DNA of 64,000 nucleotides from Castanea sativa (lineage: Eukaryota > Streptophyta > Magnoliopsida > Fagales > Fagaceae): NCBI RefSeq assembly GCF_040712315.1, contig NC_134019.1:33575873-33639872 (forward strand), read 5' to 3'. Shown here piece by piece: positions 34,147-45,230 of the stretch (position 1 is its first letter; each line of letters opens with the position of its first letter). The position numbers were made by a program, and so were the translations under genes. The notes under the pieces are model-generated. The model was not told where the DNA came from and ran no database searches. It saw only the letters and a program-made list of their open reading frames with translations.

Positions 34147-35148
34147 CTACCTCAGGCCGGGACATGATGGGTGGCCGGAAAGATATTCCTTAAGTTTTTG
34201 GAAGGCTACAACGCATTCCTCGGACCATTGGAATCCCCTCCACTTATTCAACAGTTGGAAGAAAGGTCGGCATCTGTCAGCTGACCGAGAGATGAACCTG
34301 CTGAGAGCAGCGATCATTCCAGTCAATTTCTGAACTTCCTTCGGATTCTGAGGTGGCTGTAAGGTTCGAATAGCCCTGACCTGCACCGGATTCACCTCTA
34401 TTCCTCAATGAGTAACCATATATCTTAGGAACTTCCCAGAACCCACCCCAAAAGAACACTTCGAGGCGTTAAGACGCAACTTGTACTTTCTAAGTACCTG
34501 AAAAGTGTCGTCCAAATCTTTCACGTGTGCAGACATCGCCTTACTCTTTACTACCATGTCATCCACATATATCTCAATGGTCTCTCCAAGCTGTAATTCA
34601 AACATTCTGTTCATCATCCTTTGGTAGGTAGCCCCAGCATTCTTCAGTCCAAACGGCATCACTTTATAGTGATAATTCCCTGTTGGAGTAATAAAGGCAG
34701 TTTTCTCCTGATCTTCTGCTGCTAATGGAATTTGGTGATAACCTTGGAAGGCATCCAAAAAACTCATCCAAGGATGTCCGACAGTGGCGTCCACTAGCTG
34801 GTCGATGCGTGGCATTGGGAACGAGTCATTTTGACAGGCTTTGTTTAAATCTGTGAAGTCTACACATACTCGCCATTTTCCATTTTTCTTTTTGACCACA
34901 ACCGTATGCGCCAACCACTCCGGATAAAAAACTTCCTTAATAGCCCCAGCCTTCTTGAGCTTGAGCACCTCCTCTTTAACGGCTTCGGAATGCTCCTTGG
35001 AGGAACGCCGAGGGGGCTGCCTTCTAGGAGGAATAGCAGGATTGACGTTCAAATGATGACAAATGAAGCTTGGGTTAACCCTCGGAGCCTCGTAGGGGTC
35101 CCAGGCAAAAACATCGATGTTTTTCTTTAGAAACTCCACCAATTCCAT
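34147..35148 (-). pseudogene. Tat element A reverse transcriptase, broken
   Basis: Minus strand. Fingers and palm: KKKNGKWRVCVDFTDLNKAC, FLDAFQGYHQIPLAAEDQEK, MPFGLKNAGATYQRMMN and the catalytic IYVDDMVVKS. A stop at 34405 interrupts before the connection region (VNPVQVRAIRTLQPPQNPKE, then FQWSEECVVAFQKLK). A frame change near 34150-34165 precedes 'SRPEVDEVLFAYLAV' and the C-terminal RNase H-like connection at 33950-34165. This is the most conserved part of the element and fixes its Ty3/gypsy, Tat/Athila-side identity. Confidence 0.92.
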
Positions 35149-35283
35149 CTTCTCTTAGTGTGGTAAACATACCCCAACCTGGAAGAACCTTTCGGGATCA
35201 TCCAATATCAGAAACTTCTCCAGGTCTTCGCATATGGCCTCCTCTGCTGTCACCACGTCGGGCGCATCCAGAGTCGTTAATTG

Positions 35284-35853
35284 CTATAAGTCTTTCACAG
35301 CCGAGATCGAGGACTGCGCTTCGGTCTGATGCAGCACTGCGGCCGATATGCATTGCCTGGCCACCAATTGGCTGCCGAGAATCTCTTCAATGCACTCCCC
35401 CGAAGGGAACTTAACCTTAACATGCAAGGTGGAGGAAACAGCCCCTAGAGCGTGTAGCCAGGGCCGGGCAAGGATGGCTGTGTATGGGGAATATGCATCG
35501 ACCATAATAAAATTCACCTTAACCGTCTCCGAGCCAGATTGCACGGGCAATCGAATCTGTCCCTTTGGTATAACGGTCTTCCCTTCAAAACTTATTAACG
35601 GTGAGTCGTAAGGGGTGAAGCCCCTTAAACAAGTCAGGATACATGATATCCGCGCCGCTGCTTGATCAATCATCACCCTTTTTACATCATAATTCCCTAT
35701 CCTCAGAGTGACCACTAGGGCGTCGTCATGGGGTTGGATGGTCCCAGCCTTATCTTCCTCTGAAAATCCCAAGACGGGCGCATTCAACTTCAATGTCTTC
35801 AATCTCTTCAACTTCAATCTCTTCAATCTCTTCAACTTCAAGGTAGCTATCAT
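35284..35853 (-). pseudogene. Tat element A gag-pol linker and protease-like region
   Basis: Minus strand. Contains 'VTLRIGNYDVKRVMIDQAAA' and 'TILARPWLHALGAVSSTLH', which align by eye with the aspartic protease region of Tat elements. The usual active-site string around the Asp (D-Q/P-G-S-S) is replaced by DQAAARIS, so activity is unlikely. It is in the same frame as the reverse transcriptase but separated by two stops. The upstream end runs into a short tandem of 'cttcaatct' units near 35790-35845, and gag is missing above it. Confidence 0.75.
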
Positions 35854-36028
35854 TTGGAGACCCTAGACGGAAAAAAACTCCCGCGACCTTGGAACATAGA
35901 ACACTTGAAGAAGTACCACCAACAGATGTAAATCAAGAATGTACCGATTCCTCAAAATTAAGGAAATGATGGTTCAAATAATGTGTTCATACAGGTACCA
36001 AGTCCCGGAGACCCACTACCAAAAAAAA
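35854..36028. other. Junction between Tat elements A and B
   Basis: About 175 bases with no recognisable gag, LTR or pol from either element. Both elements lose homology here, so the breakpoint lies within or next to this stretch. Confidence 0.6.
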
Positions 36029-36545
36029 GCCTAAGTAATAAGATTCTGCATGGACGGATGTACATTACTGACGAAGGCAAAAGCAAAAAAAAAATGCCTA
36101 AGTAATAAGATTCCGCATGGACGGATGTACATTACTGACGAAGGCAAAAACAAAAAAAATGCCTAAGTAATAAGATTCCGCATGGACGGATGTACATTAC
36201 TGACGAAGGCAAAAGCAAAAAAAAATGCCTAAGTAATAAGATGCCGCATGGACGGATGTACATTACTGACGAAGTCAAAAGCAAAAAATGCCTAAGTAAT
36301 AAGATCCCGCATGGACGGATGTACATTACTGACGAAGGCAAAAGCAAAAAAATGCCTAAGTAATAAGATTCCGCATGGACGGATGTACATTACTGACGAA
36401 GGCAAAAAAAAAAAGCCTAAGTAATAAGATTCCGCATGGACGGATGTACATTACTAACAACGGTAAAAAAAAAAAAAGAATGCCTAAGTACAGAAGAAGG
36501 CTTAAGTAATAACGTTCCCACCAAATGAACGTACATTACTGACGG
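36029..36545. repeat. Tandem array, 61-67 bp monomer, about 7.5 copies
   Basis: Monomers start at 36029, 36096, 36161, 36227, 36290, 36354, 36415 and 36482 (the last degenerate). Core 'gcctaagtaataagattccg', then 'catggacggatgtacattac' and 'tgacgaaggcaaaa', followed by an A-run whose length accounts for the period variation. Unrelated in sequence to the 70-bp array of element A but in the same place within a Tat element. Confidence 0.95.
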
Positions 36546-36763
36546 ATACAAAAATTGACATACAGAAGAACATGCGTAAGTAGATACGATATTATAAAAG
36601 CCTAAAAACCAAAGGCCATTGTTTATACAAAAAAAAAAAAAACCCATAAACACTGGGCTAAAAATACACATGAAAATTTTTAGATGTCTTGGAAATTGAG
36701 CCTTAAAAACATATCAGGCACCTCAAAAAAAAAAAAACAAAGAGAAACTTCTTGATAACAGGT

Positions 36764-38970
36764 TCAAACATCCGGAGCGGCATTGTCTTCAGCTGGGGCA
36801 TCGAGGGCAGGGGCATCGATGACGCGAGCATCAGGAATGTCTCTAAGAGCTTCAGCTGCGGCGGCTTGGGCAGCCTCGTCAGCAGAGATCTCCCTGTCGA
36901 CCTCCTCCATATCCAGCGCCTCCAAATCTACCCCGGAAGGATGCTTAATGCAATACCTCCTCAAGAGCTCGAACCCTTTAAAATACCAGCTGAAGAGCAC
37001 GGAGTTGTACTCCTCAGTCTGCTGGAAGCCCTCGATGGCCCTAGAGGCAACGACCTTAATCTTTTCCTTCGCGGCTGCGAGCTGCTCGTCCTTCTCCAGA
37101 ACCAGCTGCTGCTCAACCTTAAGGTCGTCACCCAGCTTCTTGACCTCTTCCTTGTATTGGTGAACATCTTCCATCGCGGCTATCAGATCCCTCTTCAGCT
37201 TCGAGTTCTCCATCTCCAGGACTTTGATCCGAGAAAGCGAGGACCCAACCTTGGCTTCCTGAGCTAGATACTCCGCTGAAAGATGAACAGTTTCCCCCAA
37301 CACCTAAAATAAAAAAATAAATAAAAACACGCGAAGGAATAAATAAGAAGGGGGGCATATATGTAGATACTTCATGTAAAACAAACAGGTTACCTGGACG
37401 AGCCTATGGATGTGACGACCCATCAACTCATTTGGGGTCAAACCTGAGAACACCTTTAGGTCCTCAGCAGTCACGACCCCATGATCCCGATCCATCGCCA
37501 ACTTCTCGTCGTCCCAAATAGTGGACGAGCAAGCGGCTTCCTTTCCTCTGTCCGATGTACGAGGCCTTTTGGAAGTAGGTGTCGGGATCTCTTCAACTGA
37601 GGTGGCCGGAGAAGCTGTCCTCGTCGTCTCGGCACCCGAAACCACGGGTGTGGTCGAAGCCGTCAGAGTAACGGAAGAGACTTTCCCTTTTACACGAACC
37701 ACCTTCTTCCCGAGGTTGGATAAAGGTTCGTCTTTCTTAGACCTCATTTTCTCGTACATACCCTTGTTGAATTTCGTCGTCATCTCTGCAAAAGGGAAAA
37801 ATTTTATAAGAAAAAGAGCAAATCAAACAAGTACAGCCATAGGGTTGAGTCCGGCGAACTCAGAAGCTTACTCTTCTTTCCCTCGATATCAAGGCTCCGC
37901 AAGACGTAGGGAGACGGATCGGGGCCGAGGTTGTAAAAAGCAAGTGTCCTCGGGTCTACTAAGTCATCCCAGTTTTCGATGGTCTGGGAGTACGTGATGG
38001 CCGCCTCGACGCGCTCCTTGTACCTACTTTTCAGCTTTTGCCTTCGTTTAACTGCACAAGAACGAAGAAAGTTAGTAACGATAACTTCAAAAAAAAAAAA
38101 AACAAGAAAGGAGACTGACGCACCTAAGGTCGGGGTTCCCCACCGACGAAGCAACCTGGGGATCTCACCCCAGTCCTGGCTAGAGGGAGTCTCAAAATCG
38201 TCCCTAGACACAAACACAAATCTGGACTTCCAGTACCTGAAGGACGAAGGTAAGCCCTTGACGATCCTTGTTCTTCTCTCCCAAGGTACTAGCTCATAAT
38301 ACCCGTACTTTTTGGACTCTTTTAGACGGTATAAATAGACGAGCTCGTTTACCTTCATCATATCCTCGTTAGCAGCCAACCATATTTCCATACAGTTGAC
38401 CATTATTCTCCACGAATTAGGCATAAGCTGCCCAGGGGCAATCCCCAGATATGCCAGGAGCTCCATCACAAACGGGTGGACAGGAAGCCTAAGTCCACAA
38501 GTAAAAGTGGCCTCATAGAAGCACACTTCACCTGGGAAAAACTGGCAAGCCCTATCATCGTCAGTAGGACGACGAACACGAACCCGCTTTAGAAACTGAA
38601 ACCTATCCCTAAACCGACTGACGGCGTCAGAATCTAACCCGCACGGCTCCACAAGGGCATGAAAAGCCCTAACCTCTCTAAAGGTCGAAATGGCTGTATC
38701 TCCCTCCATAGGGCCGTCGCTGGACGACAACCCAATGTCGAGGTCACTAGACCTAACTTCAGACATCGATTGCGGCTCCCTCACCAAGCCTTCAAACCAA
38801 TCGATCGACTCTCGGAGCAATGGAAACAGGTCACCTAAAACAACGCCTAAGCTGCTACCCTCAAAAACAAAACCCCTCAAATTGGGAAAAGCGCCTAAAG
38901 ACCCCCCTAAGCGAGCAAAGAGAAAAGAAATTGAAGGACAAGCTTCCCTAACCTCTAAATTACTGACCAT
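36764..38970 (-). CDS. Tat element B extra ORF (antisense to the element), intact over four exons
   Basis: Exons 38970-38124, 38051-37872, 37785-37394 and 37303-36764 join in frame with GT-AG introns to 652 codons plus stop and no interruption. Residues about 1-282 hold the plant 'putative gypsy type transposon' domain (Transposase_28-like, from memory): FYEATFTCGLRLPVHPF (about 151-167), LGIAPGQLMPNSWR and YGYYELVPWERR. Exons 2 and 3 are basic and Ser/Thr-rich with a likely nuclear signal (SKRPRTSDRGK). Exon 4 is a long coiled coil (LKRDLIAAMEDVHQYKEEVK), followed by FKGFELLRRY and an acidic Ala-rich tail. The start at 38970 is chosen because copy C begins at the aligned Met; the frame is open to 39051. 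A further 5' leader intron is possible (CTTTGAG|GTAAGC near 39125). A broken copy with the same introns is at 53094-55250. Function unknown. Confidence 0.75.
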
Positions 38971-39051
38971 GAACTCCCAGGCTAATAGGAAAATACTAAA
39001 ATTCCAACAAAAAAGAGGGGGAGAAACAAACAAGAACACAGAAAGAACCAA

Positions 39052-39479
39052 GAAACAAAAAAAACCAAAAAGAAATCAGATACTTGCGAAGAAGGAAAAA
39101 AGAAGAAGGAAGAAGAAGAAAAAGCTTACCTCAAAGAAGAGAAGCGAGAAGCCCAACAGCCAAGCAAACACCAAACTCGGAAAGAAGCAAAGAAATATAC
39201 GAAGAGGGTGCTCAGAGGAGAGGAACTAAAGTTTGAAAGAAAATGAAAGGTAAAGTACAAAGAAAGGAGTTTAAAAACCAAATGAAGGTAAAAACCGAAA
39301 ATCGGCGGGAAACCCAAGGGTCAGTCCCTCTCCAACCACATCAAGCCACGTGGCCATGACCCACGTAACACTGCCACCACGCATTCAATGCGGCACGAAA
39401 TCCCAAAGGACCAACAAAAAAAAAAAAACTGTTCGGCTTCCACGATCGTCACCGACGACCATGAAGCCCGGGGGGTATC
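39052..39479. promoter_or_regulatory. Leader side of antisense ORF B, and polypurine tract of element B
   Basis: Holds the probable 5' leader of the minus-strand ORF (donor near 39125) and, at its right end, the element's own plus-strand purine run CCGGGGGG at about 39468-39475, three to four bases before the LTR. Confidence 0.5.
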
Positions 39480-39944
39480 TGATGGGACTGACGAAGTTAA
39501 GCATAGACGAAGCTGTCTTCATGGATAAACATGACCAGTATCCGCGTCATCAGAAGGAGTTAATGCCATTCAATGCTGCCAATAAAGCCCCAACCGTTAC
39601 GAGACCAGCTGGACGAACCGGTGGAAACGCATTAAAGTCCATAACTCCACCAGAGACATTATCAGGGGAGTCATTAACACCCCAACGGCTATAATCCCCA
39701 AGGGTATATAAAACCCTCGCAACACCAATACAAGGTACGGAGATAGCATCACAACCTGAACTAATTTTATTCTTGATACTTCGATTATTGCCTTCTTTCA
39801 TACTGACTTTGCCATCGGAGGCGTTGTGGCAGGCACCACACAGGTGACCACTTGAATAAGTTCTTGCTCCCGCAGGTTCGTCAGAGTACTGCCAGGAACC
39901 ATCTGGACAAATCCTAGAGAAACCGACGAGATACTGCTTCATCA
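39480..39944 (+). repeat. 3' LTR of Tat element B
   Basis: Begins TGATGGGACTGACGAAG and ends ACTGCTTCATCA, so the ends are inverted (TGATG/CATCA). 465 bp. A TATA box 'GGTATATAAAACC' is at about 39702-39714. With its SINE and the SINE target duplication removed, the LTR of element C is nearly the same length. Confidence 0.75.
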
Positions 39945-40536
39945 CATTAGAAACACAAAAAAGTGTTAGTTAAAGTATAAGGCTCTTGGCATACTACATT
40001 TTTTTGTCAAAACTAGTTGAAAATCGCATTAGTCATGTAATACATGACATACCTGCTCTTAGGCCTTAGCATCATCAATTATATTATTACTACAATATAT
40101 ACCTGCTCTTAGGTCTTAGTATCATCAATTATATTATTTCTACAATATAATTAGAAGGATAGGGCACGAAATTAAATTCAAAGATTCAATTCAAGTGATA
40201 ACTCGGTGGTAATAAGTAATAACATCCTTCATGGTTCCCATGGTACAAACCTCACCTCCCCCATCAACTTAATCAGAAAAATAAAAAAAAGATACAAAAT
40301 AAAATGCAAACTTGGGTTTGGCTTGAAGTGCAGTTCAAAATGCGTTCATTTTTTGGAGTTGCAAACTCTCAAGTCAGCTTTAAGATCGTTTGAGGAGATC
40401 CAATAGAAGGGTACACCTTAAGCAATCCATTGAGCGAGGTCCAAATTATCTTAGAGACATTTTATCCTCATTCAGTGTGTCAAATAATGCACTTACAATT
40501 CTGTTAGCATTCCTGAGTTCCAATTTTGTGTTGCTT
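39945..40536. other. Spacer with 50-bp tandem duplication
   Basis: No gene. Contains two direct copies of a 50-base unit at 40049-40098 and 40099-40148 ('acctgctcttagg.cttag.atcatcaattatattatt'). Confidence 0.6.
40049..40148 (+). repeat. 50-bp tandem duplication
   Basis: Two units with only a few base differences. Confidence 0.9.
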
Positions 40537-40648
40537 TCCACTGGCCTTCAGCTCAAATGCTGACTCCATGCTCCTCTCCCATTTGGGAGGGCACAGGTTC
40601 AATCCCCAGCTGTTCACTTATAGAGATATAGAGAAAAAAAAAAAGAGA
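40537..40648 (+). mobile_element. tRNA-derived SINE, family 3
   Basis: Plus strand: 'CTTCAGCTCAAATGCTGAC' (A-box-like), 'CCTCTCCCATTTGGGAGGGC', then CAGGTTCAATCCCCAG (B-box) and a poly(A) at about 40629-40642. Target duplications are decayed, so the ends are approximate. Confidence 0.65.
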
Positions 40649-41780
40649 CAACTTTTGCTCGCTTCCAAGTTTCCAACCATTCAGTAAGTTCTTGACATTC
40701 CTTCAAGAGAATGCAAAAAAAACATCACAAGAGAAATTAGCCTAACTCAAGTTTTCCTCTTAAGACGGAGGGAAATTGCTGGTATAGCTGCTCTATTTTT
40801 CCTTGATATTTCTTTGCTTAACCATGCATACAAGATGAAAACATTGAGCATCGCCAGTCTTTGACTGATAGCAGACTAACAAACTAAAATAAATAGGCAA
40901 GCAGGATAAACACTGCCGATTTTTTCAAAATGTTACAGCCCATCATGAGATTGGGCTCTGATTATGTATGCCTATTAAAGAACGAAGAAGAATGCCGCAT
41001 AACTAATCGAATGACAGCAACACAAGAACAACTCTGCCATCACCTTTTCTTCTGCCTTATCTACATAATCACTGTCTAAAACAATATGTGGCTGGACTAG
41101 TGGTTTTTACCACATTTCCTAAAACAAACAATATGGACATTAAATCCATTAAGCTACCAGTGTATTGTCTATCAATATGAAACCCCCGGCATGTACACTA
41201 GATTCATTCTCAACATAACATTCAATATAGTTTATTTATTTTGCTTTGTTCTTTTACATTGCTTTATTTGAAAGCTTTCAGTACTTTAGTTTAAATCTCA
41301 ATTTATCTTTAGTAATATGTGTATCTTGGTTTTTATAGCTGTTTTTTTATGTTATTAGTTTTCTGTTGCTTCTTACTTTAGTTTCTATAATGCATCATGT
41401 GTTTGCTGGACATGCAATTAATTTTTGTAGTGCTTGTAATTACTTGTGTGTCCGAATGATCATTTACTCGTTAAATGTTCATTGTGGTCATTTCTTAATG
41501 ACTGTTCATGTTTGATCAATTACGCTATAAGTTCTTATATCATTAGTTTTACTTGATTGCATTTTACTTGCTCTTTATGCATGCCTTGTATTCTACTTGT
41601 CTCATTTTTAATGACGTTATTTGTTATGTGCAAGTGTTTTAGGATACAGGTCTATATGGTTCGAGTGCTTCACAGGTTTTAAATTTAGCTGTGACTGAGT
41701 TTTGCCTTTATTCTCATACTCATGTTTTAAGTCTAAAGTCTGTTTAGGGGTTTTGTCACGGAATAGCCAAAGGAAGCGAT
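40649..41780. other. Spacer grading into the 3' internal region of a Copia element
   Basis: No open frame of note. From about 41220 the T-rich DNA resembles the post-gag region of the Copia element at 45240 onward (shared 'ttgctttatttga'). It ends with 'gccaaaggaagcgat', a polypurine-type tract before an LTR start. Confidence 0.5.
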
Positions 41781-42236
41781 TGTAAAGTTGTGATTTACAA
41801 TTATGTTTTATGTTGGCTTTGATTCCGTGTCAAATTTGATTGTAATTTGTTCAATTATTTGTCTTTATTTTTGTGGGATTTAATGTAAGGGCTGTATGTG
41901 AGAGTTTGGTGAAAAATCTGTGAAGATATGGATTTCGCGACTTGCTCGTGATTGGCTCGCAACTGCTGACCCAAGAGGTCACGTGAGAAGCACATGTTGG
42001 AATTTGAAGAGTCTTTGATAGGCTCGATTTTATGAGTCATTTGCGACTTAAGCCAAGTCGTGAGTGACCCACGAAACTCACTGCCAGATTACTTTTTGAG
42101 TGTCTTTTCCAATTCTTTACCAACACTATATAAACCTTCACTACCCTTTACCCACGAAATGTAAAAAAAAAAAAAGAGTATTCACAAGAAAATTTTTAGA
42201 GAGAAAACCCTAGCCAAACACTTGAGAGTTAGAGAC
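41781..42236 (+). repeat. Partial 3' LTR of a Copia-type element (F)
   Basis: Starts TGTAAAGTTG directly after the purine-rich 'CCAAAGGAAGCGAT', the same arrangement as at the 3' LTR of element E ('CCAAAGGGGGAGAT' then TGTTAGG). A TATA box 'CTATATAAACC' is near 42127. The LTR stops at 42236, where element E begins; no continuation is recognised after E. Confidence 0.6.
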
Positions 42237-43251
42237 TGTTAGGACATTTATGATTTGATGTTAGGAATATGTGTCAACATTTTATGTATTGGCTAATCCT
42301 TTGACAAAACACACTTTACTTGTAATTGGATAAATCTAGGATGTGTTTAATACTTCAAGAAACAAGGTTTCAAGTTCAAGAGTTAAAGCCATGCAAGTCT
42401 ATCCAAGAATCAAGTAAGGAAGTGCTAGATTTTAAATCTCGACAGCTAGCTCGACAGCTGGTATCTATCGAGGATTAAAAGCTACTAAAGCTCGTGGCTC
42501 GATAGTTAGCTCGATAAATGGCTATCTATCGAGGTTTATGAAACTCAGTTTTTCAGAGCTGTTTTTCATCCAATTCGTGAGTATATGTTTATGATTTCTT
42601 TTCTCACAACCCTAAGCATATATAAGATTATTTTAAGAATCGTCACAGGTTGCACAGTGAAAAGCACAGTTACACAAGAGCATAATTCCGCAAGTGTAAC
42701 CGGAAACCTAGTTGCCCTAGTTCATCTTGAAGGAGCTGCTGTGTTTGTACATCGTAGGGCCGGTTTTGTGACCAAACAACTTCATGATCTTCATCGTGTG
42801 ATGAACAGAAGAACTTTGCGGCCAACATCCTTCTCAAGTTGGTGATCAAAACGCGTACTAGGATCCGCACATCTTTTGGTTAGTCACGTACTGGGAGCCG
42901 TGCAATACAAGAAGAGATTGTTGCTACAGAACAAGTCCAATTGGATTTGGGGTAAGGGTTCAACTGTAGGTTGGTAAGGTACTGGGATTCCTTTACTTGT
43001 AACTGCTTGTTTTGATAATAGTGGATTCTCAGGAGTGGTGACCTTAAAATCACCCGGTGGGGTTTTTTCCTTTGAGGTTTTCCTTATTCGTAAACAAATT
43101 ACCGTGTCATTTCATTTTCACCACATACCTAGTTATTTCGTGCTTTGTTTGTGCTGCCACGTACATTGCAAGTTAATTTGATTAATTAATTAAACTTGGC
43201 TAATTAATCAATTAATCCATCACAAGAGGTCAATACATTTTTGGCCTATCA
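42237..43251 (+). repeat. 5' LTR of Copia-type element E
   Basis: TGTTAGGACA...GGCCTATCA, about 1015 bp. A TATA box 'CATATATAAG' is near 42606-42615. It carries one extra 'ctagctcgacag' unit relative to the 3' LTR. Confidence 0.92.
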
Positions 43252-43253
43252 AG

Positions 43254-43265
43254 TGGTATCAGAGC
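43254..43265 (+). other. Primer-binding site of element E
   Basis: TGGTATCAGAGC, complementary to the 3' end of plant initiator methionine tRNA, two bases after the LTR. Confidence 0.9.
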
Positions 43266-43319
43266 AGGCACACTCTGATTAGGGTTTAATCTTTACTGTG
43301 TGATCCATTGACCCTTGTT

Positions 43320-45230
43320 TGTCTCAGATAGAGGACAGTCACTTATTGTACCTCCTTTATTTGATGGAACTAATTATGCATATTGAAAAGTACGTATGAG
43401 AGTTTTCTTGCAGTCCTTAGATGAGAAGGTGTGGCAAGCTATTGAGATAAGCTGGACCAAGCCAAAGGAAGCGCCGGCTGAAGGGGTGATGCAAAGATTA
43501 AGGAGGCAAACTTCAACAGTAGGGCATTGAATGTTTTATTCAGTGCGGTCACAAAATGAGGAGTTCAAGAAGATCTCCTCCACTGAAACTGCAAAGGAGG
43601 CGTGGACCATTCTTCAGACAACCTATGAAGGAACCAAGGCTGTCAAGGATTCAAAGTTTCAGAGGCTCACTACTAGTTTCGAAGAAATCAAGATGGAGGA
43701 GGATAAGTCATTTGATGAGTTCTATGCTAGGCTCAAAGACATAGTGAATTTAGCATTTAATCTTGGGGAAACCATTCCCAAATCCAAGATTGTGAGAAAA
43801 GTGTTCAGATCTCTGTCCGAGATATTTCATGCTAAGATCACTGTGATTGAAAAGTCAAAGGATATTGATAAAATTTCCTTGACAGAGCTAGTTGGAAATT
43901 TGCAGACCTATGAGTTGGGTTTGTCTAGGATCTGGAAGTCAAGCAAGAGCAAGAGCAAGAGCATGACACTGAAGGCCAAGAGTAGTGACACGGATGAGTC
44001 TTCCAATGACGAAGATTCTAAAATGAAGTCCTACATCACCCGGCAGTTCAAGAAGTTTATGAAGAATGCCAATGCAAAGGGTTTCGACAAGTACCGTACG
44101 TAATAAAGTTCTTTACAGTCTAAGAGCCAAGACAAAGGTAAGAAGGATGCTAGGGATGGCGGTCAGTACACTGTTCCCTCAGGGCCCAACTGTTTCAGGT
44201 GTCAAGGATTTGGTCACATGAAACAAGAGTGCCCTACTTATACCAAGTCTATTAGGAAAAGCAAGGCACTTGCTGCTACCTTGAGTGACACCGAACCTGA
44301 GGATGATTCCGAAAATGAAGATGACGGAATCCTAAATGCCTTTACTGCCACTATCAATCCTACTGAAGAGATTGTAGAAGATGTGGATAAAGAAGAAAAC
44401 TTGGTGGAATCAAAATTTGAGAAGATGGATGAGCAAGATGACATCCACACAGCATATGCAAACCTATACAAGGTCTCAGAAAAACATGAGAAGTTGTATA
44501 AGTTGGCCACCAAGAAGCTCAATGATGTGGAGCTTGAATGAGAACAACTCTCCACAAAGTTTAATGAGGCCAATCAGACCATTGGAGCACTGAGATTTGA
44601 GAACAATTTCTTGGCTGAGAAAACCAAGAAGCTTGAGGCGGAACTGTTCCAAGTGAGAGCTTAGTTGGAGAGGACCTCAAGTGCAAAGCTTGATGAGATG
44701 CTTAGCATGCAAAAATCTACCTCCGATTGAACCGGTTTAGGGTATGATTTTTCTTCTCCCAATATTGCTTCTTCTAGTACTACTATTGTTGTTTCTCCTG
44801 CTAACAATATTGATTTTAAGAATAATGATGCTAAAACTGTGATAGCTAGTGAGAACATAAATAAGGGTAAATCTTTCTTAGGAGCACTCCCTAAGCCTAC
44901 TAAGAAAGAAACCAAGAACCCTAGAGCTAAAAAGAGTAATGCTCAAAAGTTTAAAGAGAAGAAGCAGCATCTCTGTCATCACTGTGGCGCATACATACTC
45001 GACCTAATTGCTATAAGTGGTTAGCCATTCAACAGAGCAACAACATGATTTCATCAGGAAACCAAAATCAGCTTTCATCCTCTCTTGCCCTTCTTGGAGA
45101 TCTACTCAAAGCCTTCATGTTCCTTTCGAACTTGAACGGTTTCATTTATTCCCCCTCACCACCAGTTTAAGGGTTTGCTCAAAGGAAAGATTCCTCCAAA
45201 GTATGAAAGGAAAAAGGCTCCAAGTGATTA
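43320..45230 (+). pseudogene. Element E gag, broken
   Basis: Copia-type gag (UBN2/gag-polypeptide family) with several stops and frameshifts. Recognisable parts: 'VPPLFDGTNYAY' followed by a stop where Trp is expected (about 43383); an open stretch 43531-44103 with EAWTILQTTYEGTKAVKDSK and FRSLSEIFHAKITVIEKSKD; a CCHC zinc knuckle CFRCQGFGHMKQEC at 44191-44232; an acidic and coiled-coil region 44218-44541; and a second, degraded Cys-rich motif HLCHHCG near 44965-44990, after which the frame is lost. Retroviral-like gag packages the RNA. This copy cannot make a full protein. Confidence 0.85.

Larger units (their letters stand above)
26176..35990 (-). mobile_element. Ty3/gypsy Tat-lineage retrotransposon A, 5'-truncated
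   Basis: Read on the minus strand the order is: protease-like region (35853-35284), reverse transcriptase (35148-34147), RNase H (33719-32937), integrase (32937-31978), 70-bp tandem array (31913-30604), an extra ORF on the opposite strand (27430-29989), polypurine tract and 3' LTR (26931-26176). An antisense ORF and tandem repeats between pol and the 3' LTR are features of the Tat branch of chromovirus-unrelated Ty3/gypsy elements. The 5' LTR, primer-binding site and most of gag are absent: sequence homology stops just above 35853, and element B begins by about 36029. Pol carries several stops and frame changes, so the copy is dead. Confidence 0.85.
36000..39944 (+). mobile_element. Ty3/gypsy Tat-lineage retrotransposon B, 5'-truncated
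   Basis: Plus-strand element keeping only its 3' part: a tandem-repeat array (36029-36545), an antisense spliced ORF (minus strand, 38970-36764), a purine run CCGGGGGG just before the LTR, and the 3' LTR 39480-39944. Pol, gag and the 5' LTR are gone. It faces element A head to head. Its LTR termini (TGATG...CATCA) match those of elements C and D. Confidence 0.75.

Noticed and set aside
36132..36671. Minus-strand frames with repeated 'MYIRPCGILLLRHF'
   Set aside because: They translate the 61-67 bp tandem array.
38690..39229. 179-codon Lys-rich plus-strand frame
   Set aside because: Shadow of the minus-strand antisense ORF of element B and of its A-rich leader.
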